From: Mumia sp. Pv4-285
Lineage (GTDB): Bacteria > Actinomycetota > Actinomycetes > Propionibacteriales > Nocardioidaceae
Direction: 5' to 3'
DNA length: 64,000 bases
NCBI RefSeq assembly: GCF_041320275.1
Contig: NZ_CP162023.1
Coordinates: forward strand, 1,116,001 to 1,180,000
A model generated the notes under the pieces. That model saw nothing but the letters and a program-made list of their open reading frames with translations, had not been told where the DNA came from and did no database searches. The position numbers and the translations under genes are program-made. Shown in pieces: positions 44,601 through 51,890 of the stretch (position 1 is its first letter; each line of letters opens with the position of its first letter).

Positions 44601-47212
44601 CCGAGGCGACGGAGTGGACCCTGTCCGCGGTCGGACCGACGACGGGGATCACGGGACCGACCGGGTCGCCCACCGTCACGAACGTGACCGTGAGCGCCGG
44701 TTCGTATGCGCTCGCCGAGACCGGGCCCGGCGGCTACACGGCATCCGTGTGGTCGTGCGTCGGTCCGGACGGCGCACTTCCCGTCGTGGCCGGCGTTGTC
44801 TCGGTCGCCAACGGTGCCGACGTGACCTGCACGGTCGTGAACGACGACGACCCCGGCACGTTGACCTTGGTCAAGGAGGTCGTCAACGACAACGGCGGCA
44901 CGGCCGAGGCGACGGAGTGGACGCTGTCGGCTGACGGCCCGACCACCGGGATCGAGGGTCCGACAGGTGACGGCGCGGTCACCGCAGTGACCGTGTCGGC
45001 AGGCGACTATGTGCTGTCGGAAGCTGATGGGCCTGTCGGATACACCGCGTCGGACTGGGACTGCGGCGAGGCCGAGCTAGAGGACGCAACGGTCACCGTC
45101 CCGAACGGCGGCGCCGTCACCTGCACGATCACCAACGACGACCAACCAGGTGAGCTGACCCTGGTCAAGACGGTCACGAACGACAACGGCGGCACGGCGC
45201 TCCCGACTGCGTGGACGCTCGGCGCGGCCGGTCCGACTCCCATCACGGGAACGACCGGCTCCGACGCGGTGACCGGCGCGACGGTCGACGCCGGTGACTA
45301 CACGCTCTCGGAGTCCGGCGGCCCGGACGGCTACACCGCGGGCGAGTGGGACTGCGGCGACGCGACCATCGAGGACGGAGTCGTCACTGTCCCGAACGGC
45401 GCTGACGTGACGTGCACGATCAACAACGACGACCAGCCCGGAACGTTGACACTGGTGAAGGAGGTCGTGAACGACAACGGCGGTACGGCGGAGGCCACGG
45501 AATGGACGTTGTCGGCGGAGGGTCCGACCACCGGCATCGAGGGGCCGACGGGTGACGACGCGGTCACCGCTGTCGACGTGACTGCCGGCGAGTACTCGCT
45601 GCTGGAGGACGACGGCCCCGATGGGTACACCGCGACGGACTGGGACTGCGAGGACGCCGAGCTGGAGGGCGCAACGGTCACCGTCCCGAACGGCGGCGCC
45701 GTCACCTGCACGATCACCAACAACGACCAACCGGGTGAGCTGACCCTGGTGAAGACGGTCACGAACGATAACGGCGGCACGGCGGAGGCGACGGACTGGA
45801 CGCTTGCTGCTGACGGGCCGACGGAGGGGGTCGAGGGCTCTCTCGGCGATCCTGAAGTAACCAATGCCGCGGTCTCGGCGGGCGACTACACGCTCTCCGA
45901 GTCGGGCGGCCCCGACGGCTACGCAGCAGGCGACTGGGACTGTGGCGCCGCGACCGTGGTGGATGGTGTCGTCACGGTCCCCCTCGACACTGCGGTGACG
46001 TGCACGATCAACAACGACGACGAGCCGGGGACGTTGACGCTCGTCAAGGAGGTCGTCAACGACGACGGGGGTTCGGCGGAGCCGACGGACTGGACGCTGA
46101 CGGCGGACGGTCCGACAGACGGTGTCGAAGGCGTCACCGGCGACCCGGCCGTGACCGACGCAACGGTGGACGCGGGGTCGTACGACCTGTCCGAGTCTGA
46201 TGGCCCGCTGCTCTACGCCGCCGGCGACTGGACGTGCGAGGGCGGCTCGGTCACGGGCGCGTCGGTGGTGGTCCCGAACGGCGGAGACGTCACCTGCACG
46301 ATCGTCAACACGCACACCGCGTCGCGGCTGACGCTGGTGAAGGTGGTCGTGAACGACGACGGTGGCACGGCGGTCGCGACGGACTGGACGTTGTCGGCGG
46401 ACGGTCCGACCCCGGTCTCCGGCGCGACCGGCGACGACGCCGTCACGACCGTCTTCGTCGGCGCAGGCGACTACGCCCTGTCCGAGACCGGTCCTGACGG
46501 CTACACCGCCTCCGACTGGGTGTGCACGAACCGCGGCGACCCGATCACCCTCGACGGGGCGACCGTGACGCTCGCCGCGCGGGACGACGTGACCTGCACG
46601 ATCACGAACGACGACGACGCGACACCCCCGGCGAGCACCTGGACCGTCGTCAAGTCGAGCGACCCGCCGTCGGGTTCGAAGGTCGATCCGGGCGACGTCG
46701 TCACGTACACGGTGCGGGCTGGGGTCGTCTCCGGCACGAGCGTGGACGGCGTCACCGTGGTCGACGACCTCTCGAACGTCCTCGTGCACGCAAGCCTGGT
46801 CGGCGGCAGCATCACCGCGAGCGCGGGATCGACGGCCCTCTCAGGCTCGTCGCTGACCTGGAACATCGGGACGTTGACCGGGACGCAGACCCTGACCTAC
46901 AAGGTGACGGTCGCGGGCGACGCCGAGGACGTGGTGCTGCGCAACGTGGTCACCGGTGACGGTGCGCAGCCGTGCCCGCCCGAGGGCCCTGACCTCTCGT
47001 CCTCCCGTGCGGCGGCGCAGGAGGACTGCCGTACGACCACGCACGAGACACCGCCCAGGGCGACACCCACGACGCCGGACGGGCCAGGGCTTCCCGATGC
47101 CGGAGGCCCCGCGGGCTGGATCTCAGTGGCCGCGCTGCTGATGATGCTGACAGGCGGATGGCTGCTGGCGTGGCGGCGGCGTCGCGGAGCGAGGCTGGTG
47201 GACCAGAACTAG
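41654..47212 (+). CDS. Giant cell-wall adhesin with vWA, Cys-containing repeats and LPDAG sorting signal
   Basis: 1852 residues. Signal peptide at the N-terminus (FAAVLGAVALTAGLSAVAAPAPA). A prealbumin-like region (about 55-170) is followed by a vWA domain with MIDAS DLSNS in VAIVHDLSNSVTD near residue 206 and VIITDGNPTYYG. Then come ten modules of about 95-115 residues, eight of them closely alike (LTLVKxVxNDxGG...WTLSADGP...GDYxLSExxGPxGYTA...W-x-C...VTCTI), each with a Cys pair. A DUF11-like module (about 1655-1775) and the sorting signal LPDAG near residue 1811, a TM stretch and RRRR tail end it. It should be linked to the wall by the sortase next door. The ATG is preceded by GGGGGA. Confidence 0.9.
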   Translation: MVGGSPSGRWRRFAAVLGAVALTAGLSAVAAPAPAVLPDLVVPQAVPPATGNNAVITVKVGGSRTGSSGVSSLSGVQLGFYDNATGGTPAFTCTSDADGDCSIVVPDTQAIGGSNRNRRFWVRQVAAPTGWYTNPSLGTGETVASDPYRFQTGTTLQNGQTYSSTVNFMIGTGNTNNEASGGVWQNSLANPVFPAQCGVNVAIVHDLSNSVTDAQLVGLKAASAAFVDSLTGTPSAVSSFTFASSAPAAGAANATFPLTSVATPGGATAVKASIAGITKPGGAGGGTNWDRGFAQVAESTTEFDVAVIITDGNPTYYGQNVEGPGSRTRFREVENGIFSANAIKAKNTRVIAFGVGDGVSNTGSGLNLRSISGPNLGSDYYQTANYVEAGQQLRALALGSCLGSVSVVKQIVPPTAPPGSTAGAVAAPGWEFAAETFSSSVIVTPPASRTTGATGAVNFPLEFTGGVTSGTVGFAETQQAGFTLQQVNGNNATCTRTDTGAAVPSTNSGALGFLVTANSAFPITCTVYNRAPDPPATVTVNKTWVINGTAFADGTQPEGLVANGTLNGTTVPWGAAQVGFFLNDEVAIGETVDLTTRTGCTLVSQQLTSRNGATVSIDLPAEETLTAAVNTYTITNVLTCVSTLTLAKEVRGAVADPTLWTLTSIAPAGALTGPAGASGSAGVTSVDVTPGVRYGLTESGGDLNFIQFVDSNAVIPPGNSGSWTCQQVGPDGEVIPGYGDGLNGGVNVPVGYDVRCTTFNDGARLALSKLVVNAYGGSAVPSDWSLTATPLNGPAGLEPVTVTGSAVLVPFNIRPGVIYRITESGGPAGYAPIGPPTCQIAQGEPRDVDTVTVPPLFIGSCTFTNREQPAFLTLVKEVTNDNGGTAEPGDWTLSADGMSPISGVSGSPEVTDAQIAPGQYLLAESGGPGGYTAGDWECEGGDLAGSVVTVPSGGNVTCTIVNDDEPGSLTLVKTVTNDDGGTAEATEWTLSAVGPTTGITGPTGSPTVTNVTVSAGSYALAETGPGGYTASVWSCVGPDGALPVVAGVVSVANGADVTCTVVNDDDPGTLTLVKEVVNDNGGTAEATEWTLSADGPTTGIEGPTGDGAVTAVTVSAGDYVLSEADGPVGYTASDWDCGEAELEDATVTVPNGGAVTCTITNDDQPGELTLVKTVTNDNGGTALPTAWTLGAAGPTPITGTTGSDAVTGATVDAGDYTLSESGGPDGYTAGEWDCGDATIEDGVVTVPNGADVTCTINNDDQPGTLTLVKEVVNDNGGTAEATEWTLSAEGPTTGIEGPTGDDAVTAVDVTAGEYSLLEDDGPDGYTATDWDCEDAELEGATVTVPNGGAVTCTITNNDQPGELTLVKTVTNDNGGTAEATDWTLAADGPTEGVEGSLGDPEVTNAAVSAGDYTLSESGGPDGYAAGDWDCGAATVVDGVVTVPLDTAVTCTINNDDEPGTLTLVKEVVNDDGGSAEPTDWTLTADGPTDGVEGVTGDPAVTDATVDAGSYDLSESDGPLLYAAGDWTCEGGSVTGASVVVPNGGDVTCTIVNTHTASRLTLVKVVVNDDGGTAVATDWTLSADGPTPVSGATGDDAVTTVFVGAGDYALSETGPDGYTASDWVCTNRGDPITLDGATVTLAARDDVTCTITNDDDATPPASTWTVVKSSDPPSGSKVDPGDVVTYTVRAGVVSGTSVDGVTVVDDLSNVLVHASLVGGSITASAGSTALSGSSLTWNIGTLTGTQTLTYKVTVAGDAEDVVLRNVVTGDGAQPCPPEGPDLSSSRAAAQEDCRTTTHETPPRATPTTPDGPGLPDAGGPAGWISVAALLMMLTGGWLLAWRRRRGARLVDQN
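44261..46620 (+). repeat. Eight tandem ~98-residue modules in the adhesin gene, alternating in type
   Basis: Eight modules of about 290-300 bp begin near 44261, 44554, 44857, 45150, 45441, 45735, 46029 and 46321. The opening motif alternates LVKEV, LVKTV, LVKEV, LVKTV, LVKEV, LVKTV, LVKEV, then LVKVV. Modules 5 and 7 and modules 6 and 8 (counting two divergent modules upstream) are more alike than neighbours, pointing to expansion by pairs. Confidence 0.85.
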
Positions 47213-47226
47213 GCGGCCGGTTCTCG

Positions 47227-47919
47227 TCAGGGCGCCGGGACGGGGGCGGCGACGACCACCGTGTTCGAGCGATAACCCTCGCCGTCCCAGTCCTCGCACG
47301 TGATCAGCAGCAGGCGTGGGGTGCCGGTCCGCCGGAACAGGCGCGCGGACTTCGCCGCGAGGGCCGCCCGGTCGTACGTCTCCACCCGGCGGACCTCGTA
47401 GCGCACGACACCGCGTCGCGTCCGGACGGCGACCCGCGCGCCCTCGTCGAGAGTCCCGAGGTCGTCGAACGCACCTCCGCCGGTGTGGACGGTGTGACCG
47501 GCGACGACGACGGTGCCCTTCGCGGCGCCGGGGCGCGCCCCGGCGTCCCACCAGCCGACGGTGGACGCATCGGGTGGCGGGGTGAGGACTCCGTCGACCG
47601 CGCTCATCGGGGCGACCGGTGCGTCGACGCCGAGCTCGGGGACGCTCACCGACACCGGCAGGGCAGCGCGTCCTGCGGGCAGCGTCCGGGTGGGAGCCGG
47701 AGCGAGCGGAGACTTTGCGGTCTCCGGCGCTCTCGTCTCGGCGGGGATCTCGCCCGCCCCGACACCGTCGAAGGATGCGGAGGCGCCGTAGGCCACCCAG
47801 AGGCACAGGAGGCCCGCGGCACCCGCGACGACACCGACCACCGTCCGTACGCGGGCGCGTGCCCGGCGACGGGCACGCGCCTCGCGGCGGACGGCGACGA
47901 GGTCAGGCTCGGTGGTCAC
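47227..47919 (-). CDS. Sortase, class F/E-like
   Basis: A 230-residue transpeptidase with one N-terminal TM (VVGVVAGAAGLLCLWVAYGA) after a very basic cytoplasmic tail. The catalytic triad is visible: His in VVVAGHTVHTGGGAF, Cys in LLLITCEDWDGEGY and Arg in the following YRSNTVVV. The ITC-x-x-x-x-D and RSN pattern with GWWDAGARPG is closest to class F sortases of Actinobacteria. The neighbouring adhesin with LPDAG signal is the obvious substrate, and the upstream gene a second. GTG start, overlapping the upstream stop by 17 bases. Confidence 0.88.
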   Translation of the reverse strand: MTTEPDLVAVRREARARRRARARVRTVVGVVAGAAGLLCLWVAYGASASFDGVGAGEIPAETRAPETAKSPLAPAPTRTLPAGRAALPVSVSVPELGVDAPVAPMSAVDGVLTPPPDASTVGWWDAGARPGAAKGTVVVAGHTVHTGGGAFDDLGTLDEGARVAVRTRRGVVRYEVRRVETYDRAALAAKSARLFRRTGTPRLLLITCEDWDGEGYRSNTVVVAAPVPAP

Positions 47920-48670
47920 CGCGCTTGCGCATCCGCATCAGCAGACCCGACGCCGCCAGGAGCGCGGCACCGGCGAGACCGGCCACCGTCGCGATCGACG
48001 TCGTGGAACCCGGCGTCGTGCTGCTCGTCAGGCCTGCGTCGACGGCGGTCGGCGCGCCGGACTCGTCGTCGCCCGCGACGTCCTGGTCGTCGTCGCCGGA
48101 GTCGTCGCCGGAGTCGTCGTCACCCGGTGCCGTCTCGGTGGCCGACGCGACGCCCTGGGAGGGGGTCGTGCTGGTTGCCGGCGTGGTGGGCTCCGTGGTC
48201 GGCCCCGTCGTCGGCGGAGTCGTGGGAGGTGTCGTGCTCGTCTCCGGGGCGGTCGGCTCCGTCGTCGGCGGAGTCGTCGGCGGTGTCGCCGTTGCGGTCG
48301 GCGTCGGGGAAGCCGTCGGCGTCGGCGACACGATGTCGACGTACACCAGGGAGTAGTGGCTCACGTCCTTGCCGGACGGGTGGGTGATGGTGACGGTCTT
48401 CGCGGGCGCCTCAAGCTCGACGTACTCGATCCCGGCGTCGCTCCTGTCCGACCCGGCCTTGACGCAGTAGCCGGCGATGAGCTTGCCCTCAGGGGCGGTG
48501 ACGGTGACGGACTCGTGGTCGCCCTGGACGTCGATCTTGCCCGAGTCGAGAGCCTCGCAGACGCTCTGACCCGAGGTGGCGGAGACGGTGGCATGGGCGG
48601 GGGCGGAGACCAGGAGCGCAGGGAGCAGCGCCAGTCCCGCCACCGCGACGGACTTCTTTGCGGAAGGCAC
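47903..48670 (-). CDS. Surface protein with Thr/Pro-rich stalk and C-terminal TM anchor
   Basis: 255 residues from the GTG at 48670 (GTG at 48700 also possible). The signal peptide SVAVAGLALLPALLVSAPAHA is followed by a domain of about 95 residues with two Cys (VCEAL and GYCVKAG) and alternating beta strands (SVTVTAPEGKLIAGYC, KTVTITHPSGKDVSHYSLVYV). A stalk of about 65 residues of TPPTT/TEPT repeats and an acidic G/D segment precede a C-terminal TM and RMRKRGDHRA tail. This has the shape of a sortase substrate, but no LPxTG-like motif is evident before the TM (only TTPGSTTS). The sortase gene overlaps it by 17 bases. Confidence 0.8.
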   Translation of the reverse strand: MPSAKKSVAVAGLALLPALLVSAPAHATVSATSGQSVCEALDSGKIDVQGDHESVTVTAPEGKLIAGYCVKAGSDRSDAGIEYVELEAPAKTVTITHPSGKDVSHYSLVYVDIVSPTPTASPTPTATATPPTTPPTTEPTAPETSTTPPTTPPTTGPTTEPTTPATSTTPSQGVASATETAPGDDDSGDDSGDDDQDVAGDDESGAPTAVDAGLTSSTTPGSTTSIATVAGLAGAALLAASGLLMRMRKRGDHRA

Positions 48671-48877
48671 GGTGGTTCGACTTCTTCCTCGACCCGTCAC
48701 GCCGCGGGGGTAGGCAGCGATGGGTCGACCGGGGGGTTGGTCGTGCAGACCGCACCCGAAGCGTCCGGGTGCGGCTGACCCAACCTAGGGCAACCGAACT
48801 GTCGGCCGCCACCCTCTGGGAGCCTTTCTGCGTCCACCGCGTACTCGGCGCCCGAGGCCGGGTGGCAGAGTGAGCGC

Positions 48878-49816
48878 ATGGAGCTGCGCATCTTCACCGA
48901 GCCACAGCAGGGCGCCACGTACGACGACCTCCTGGCGGTCGCTCGGACGGCCGAGGAACAGGGCTTCGGTGCCTTCTTCCGGTCCGACCACTACCTCGCC
49001 ATGGGGGACGGTCAGGGGCTGCCCGGGCCGACGGACGCCTGGACGACGCTGGCCGGGCTCGCGCGCGACACGAGCACGATCCGGCTCGGCACGTTGATGA
49101 CGTCGGCGACGTTCCGCCACCCCGGGGTCCTTGCGATCCAGGTGGCGCAGGTCGACCAGATGAGTGGTGGGCGTGCCGAGATCGGCATCGGCGCGGGCTG
49201 GTTCGCGGCGGAGCACGAGGCGTACGGCATCCCGTTCCCTGCGACCGGCGAGCGCTTCGACCGGTTCGAGGAGCAGCTGGCGATCCTCACCGGGCTGTGG
49301 GAGACCCCGGTCGGTGAGCGTTTCGACCACGACGGCAAGCACTACACCCTCGTCGACTCGCCGGCGTTGCCGAAGCCGGTGCAGTCCCCGCGGCCTCCCG
49401 TGCTCATCGGGGGCAAGGGCGCCCGGCGGACCCCCGCGCTGGCTGCCCGATACGCCGACGAGTTCAACCTCCCCTTCGTCCCGGTCGCCGAGCATCGTGC
49501 GATGTACGACCGGGTGCGCGCGGCCTGCGACGATGTCGACCGCGATCCCGACGACCTGACCTACTCGAGCGCGCTGGTGGTGTGCTGCGGACGTGACGAC
49601 GCCGAGGTCGTACGACGCGCCGCCGCGATCGGCCGCGACGTCGACGAGCTTCGCGTCAACGGTCTCTGCGGCACGCCCGACGAGGTGGCCGAACGGATCT
49701 CCGCCTACGCCGGGGCAGGGTCGGAGCGCGTCTACCTCCAGGTGCTCGACCTAGCCGACCTCGACCACGTCGCGCTGCTCGGCGAGCAGGTCCTGCCGGC
49801 GGTCACCGATGTCTGA
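48878..49816 (+). CDS. LLM-class F420/flavin-dependent oxidoreductase
   Basis: A 312-residue TIM-barrel enzyme of the luciferase-like family: MELRIFTEPQ, EEQGFGAFFRSDHYLAMG, TSTIRLGTLMTSATFRHPGVLA, DQMSGGRAEIGIGAGWF with the conserved EXGIGXGW, and PVLIGGKGARRTPALAARYADEFN. This TIGR03560-like group in Actinobacteria generally uses F420. The substrate is not predictable. The last 8 bases overlap the phosphatase gene, so they share a transcript. Confidence 0.9.
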   Translation: MELRIFTEPQQGATYDDLLAVARTAEEQGFGAFFRSDHYLAMGDGQGLPGPTDAWTTLAGLARDTSTIRLGTLMTSATFRHPGVLAIQVAQVDQMSGGRAEIGIGAGWFAAEHEAYGIPFPATGERFDRFEEQLAILTGLWETPVGERFDHDGKHYTLVDSPALPKPVQSPRPPVLIGGKGARRTPALAARYADEFNLPFVPVAEHRAMYDRVRAACDDVDRDPDDLTYSSALVVCCGRDDAEVVRRAAAIGRDVDELRVNGLCGTPDEVAERISAYAGAGSERVYLQVLDLADLDHVALLGEQVLPAVTDV

Positions 49817-50537
49817 GTCGCACTCCTCGGTCCCCAACCTGCGCGACCTTGGTGGTCTCCCGACCGAGGACGGTGCGACGACGTCGTACGGCGTGCTGTT
49901 CCGGTCGGCGATGCCGAGCGCCGAGGACCGTGGGCTCGACGGCGTCCCGTGGCCGCCGAGCCTCGTGCTCGACCTTCGGTCGTCGGCGGAGTCCGGTCCG
50001 GACCACCCGCTCGCCGGCGCCGGTGCGACGGTCCGCCAGATCTCGCTCCTGGAGGCACTCCGTCCCGACGGTCCCCAGTCCGCGAGCCCTGAGGTCGTCG
50101 CGCGCATGGCGAGCGGCGGGCTGGAGGCGCTCTACCTCGGCATGCTCGAGGTTGCCCGGGCGGAGCTGGCACAGGTCGCCACGCTGGTCGCCGACCACGA
50201 CGGAGCGACGCTGCTGCACTGTGCTGCCGGCAAGGACCGCACCGGCGTCGCGGTGGCGATGCTGCTCCGTACGGCGGGTGTCGAGCGCGACGCGGTCGTG
50301 AAGGACTACCTGGCGACCGGAGCCGCCATGGATGCGGTGCTCCAGCGGCTGCGGCTGGCGCCGCCGTTGGACGTGTCGAGGCCCGCTCCCCGGTCGTACC
50401 TGGCGATTCCGCAGGAGGCGATCGACGCCGTGCTCGACGTGTGGGACGCGCACCCCGGCGGCACCGCTGGATGGCTGCACGACGCGGGCGCGGAGGCGGA
50501 CGTGATCGATCGGGTCCGTGCGCGGCTGGTCGACTGA
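49809..50537 (+). CDS. Tyrosine phosphatase, PtpB-like
   Basis: A 242-residue protein. The N-terminal NLRDLGGLPTEDGATTSYGVLFRSAMPS is the family opening (core LRDLGG, VLFRS). The P-loop is HCAAGKDRTGVAVAML with nucleophile C138 and R144. A C-terminal helix-rich segment includes YLAIPQEAIDAVLDVW. The group includes M. tuberculosis PtpB, a triple-specificity phosphatase, but here it is coupled to an LLM oxidoreductase and lacks a signal peptide, so an intracellular role is likely. Confidence 0.88.
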   Translation: MSESHSSVPNLRDLGGLPTEDGATTSYGVLFRSAMPSAEDRGLDGVPWPPSLVLDLRSSAESGPDHPLAGAGATVRQISLLEALRPDGPQSASPEVVARMASGGLEALYLGMLEVARAELAQVATLVADHDGATLLHCAAGKDRTGVAVAMLLRTAGVERDAVVKDYLATGAAMDAVLQRLRLAPPLDVSRPAPRSYLAIPQEAIDAVLDVWDAHPGGTAGWLHDAGAEADVIDRVRARLVD

Positions 50538-50584
50538 CCGCGAGGGAGCGTCGCCTCACGTGAATCTCGCTTTGTAACAGAGGG

Positions 50585-50613
50585 TTGCAGTACAGGTTAC
50601 TTCTCAGTATGTT
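50585..50613 (+). promoter_or_regulatory. Candidate promoter of the secreted protein at 50687
   Basis: TTGCAG (50585-50590), 17-base spacer, TATGTT (50608-50613), 74 bases upstream of the ATG. Spacing and sequence suit a housekeeping sigma factor. Confidence 0.55.
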
Positions 50614-50686
50614 CGTGACCCACGACACAGACGGCCCTGCCCCGAGGGCAACCCCGCGAAGTGCCGTCCGACTGGGAGGGAGACCC

Positions 50687-51328
50687 ATGTCCATCCACAA
50701 GCGCCTTGCAGGCGTTGCCGCTGTCGGCGCCCTGATCTTCGGCGGCCTCGCAGCGAGCACCGCCCCGGCCAACGCCCAGCCCGTCACGCTGCCGATCACC
50801 GGCACGACGACGGTCGCCGCACAGAACGCCACGCTGACGATCCCCGAGGGCGCGACCCTCACGGGTGACTTCAACTTCGGACCGCCGATCTCGGTGGTCG
50901 GCGACGTCAACATCCCGACGATCAACGCCGAGATCCGACTCCTCGGCATCCCCGGCCTCGGCGACACCACCTCCAAGGTGAACCTCGTCCAGACCGCGCA
51001 GACCAAGGCGTCGGTCGGTGAGGGTGGCATCGTCAACGTCGACCTGACCTTCCGCCTCGACGTCCCCCGGGTCTCCTCCGACCTCCTGCCGTTCCTCAAC
51101 ATCGTGCGCAGCGGCTGCCACACCGGCGAGATCAAGACCACGCTGCAGTCGACCTCGCCGTTCTCGCTGACCGAGCCGGTCAGCCTCGAGGGCGAGTTCA
51201 CCATCCCGAAGTTCGAGGGCTGTGGTTTCAAGATCGGCCCGACGAGCGGCCGCGACCTGCTGCTGACCTCGCTCCTCGCGGGCCCCGGCAACACCATGTC
51301 GCTCCAGGCTGGCCCGATCCAGTTCTGA
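50687..51328 (+). CDS. Small secreted beta-rich protein of unknown function
   Basis: 213 residues from the ATG at 50687 behind GGGAGGGAG. The signal peptide is LAGVAAVGALIFGGLAASTAPANA. The mature part is beta-strand-rich (VTLPITGTTTVAAQNATLTIPEGATLTGDF) with Cys at SGCHTGEIKTT and EGCGFKIGP and ends with LQAGPIQF. A typical actinobacterial exported single-domain protein; I do not recognise the family. It has its own promoter and is followed by a double hairpin, so it is probably a highly expressed monocistronic gene. Confidence 0.75.
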   Translation: MSIHKRLAGVAAVGALIFGGLAASTAPANAQPVTLPITGTTTVAAQNATLTIPEGATLTGDFNFGPPISVVGDVNIPTINAEIRLLGIPGLGDTTSKVNLVQTAQTKASVGEGGIVNVDLTFRLDVPRVSSDLLPFLNIVRSGCHTGEIKTTLQSTSPFSLTEPVSLEGEFTIPKFEGCGFKIGPTSGRDLLLTSLLAGPGNTMSLQAGPIQF

Positions 51329-51339
51329 GCACCACGACT

Positions 51340-51429
51340 GAGCTCCGCGCGTGATCTGCCCACGGTCACGCGCGGAGCTCGACGAACCACTGGGTCCGGT
51401 GTCCGGGAGGGACGGCACCGGACCCAGTG
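51340..51429 (+). terminator. Two consecutive perfect hairpins after the secreted protein gene
   Basis: Hairpin one: gagctccgcgcgtga (51340-51354) with tcacgcgcggagctc (51366-51380), 15 bp. Hairpin two: cactgggtccggtg (51388-51401) with caccggacccagtg (51416-51429), 14 bp. The doubled terminator suggests a strong transcript that must be stopped before the next gene. Confidence 0.75.
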
Positions 51430-51502
51430 TCGTGCTCGGACACGGCGAGCCTTGCCTTAGCCCGCGCGCTCACAGTCTTGCCTTACGTCTGACCCCCGGG
51501 CC

Positions 51503-51508
51503 TAGCCT
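51503..51508 (+). promoter_or_regulatory. Candidate -10 box of the DUF1540 gene
   Basis: TAGCCT lies 31 bases before the ATG. No -35 element is visible. Confidence 0.35.
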
Positions 51509-51539
51509 GAGGTCACGGTCATCGATCAGGGGGTACGGC

Positions 51540-51839
51540 ATGAGTGTCATGGAGCTTCCCGAGGTCAACGAGTGCGCAGCCGACGGCTGTTCCTACAACC
51601 ACGAGCACGCCTGCCACGCAGGAGCGATCACCATCTCCGGGAGCCCGCACGACGCTACGTGCGGCACGTTCATCGATCTGGGAGCGAGCGGCGGGCTGGC
51701 CAAGATGGTGGCGCGCGTCGGAGCATGCCACCGTACGGACTGTGTTCACAACGACGAGCTCGAGTGCAGCGCCGACGCGATCCGGGTGGGTCCGGGCAAG
51801 GACAAGGCGGACTGCCTCACCTACCAGATGCGGGTCTGA
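51540..51839 (+). CDS. DUF1540 protein with two Cys-rich modules
   Basis: 99 residues from the ATG at 51540 (CAGGGGGT upstream). Two copies of the DUF1540 pattern C-x4-C-x-(Y/H)N-x4-C-x-A-x2-I-x-V/I...C-x-T: ECAADGCSYNHEHACHAGAI with ATCGTF, then ACHRTDCVHNDELECSADAI with ADCLTY. Four Cys per module suit a small zinc or iron-sulfur site. The family is found in Firmicutes and Actinobacteria and has no known function. Confidence 0.88.
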   Translation: MSVMELPEVNECAADGCSYNHEHACHAGAITISGSPHDATCGTFIDLGASGGLAKMVARVGACHRTDCVHNDELECSADAIRVGPGKDKADCLTYQMRV

Positions 51840-51890
51840 GCCTCGCGTCCCGATCCGAGCACCGCAGAGCCTGACGGTCCGGAGTCGAGC

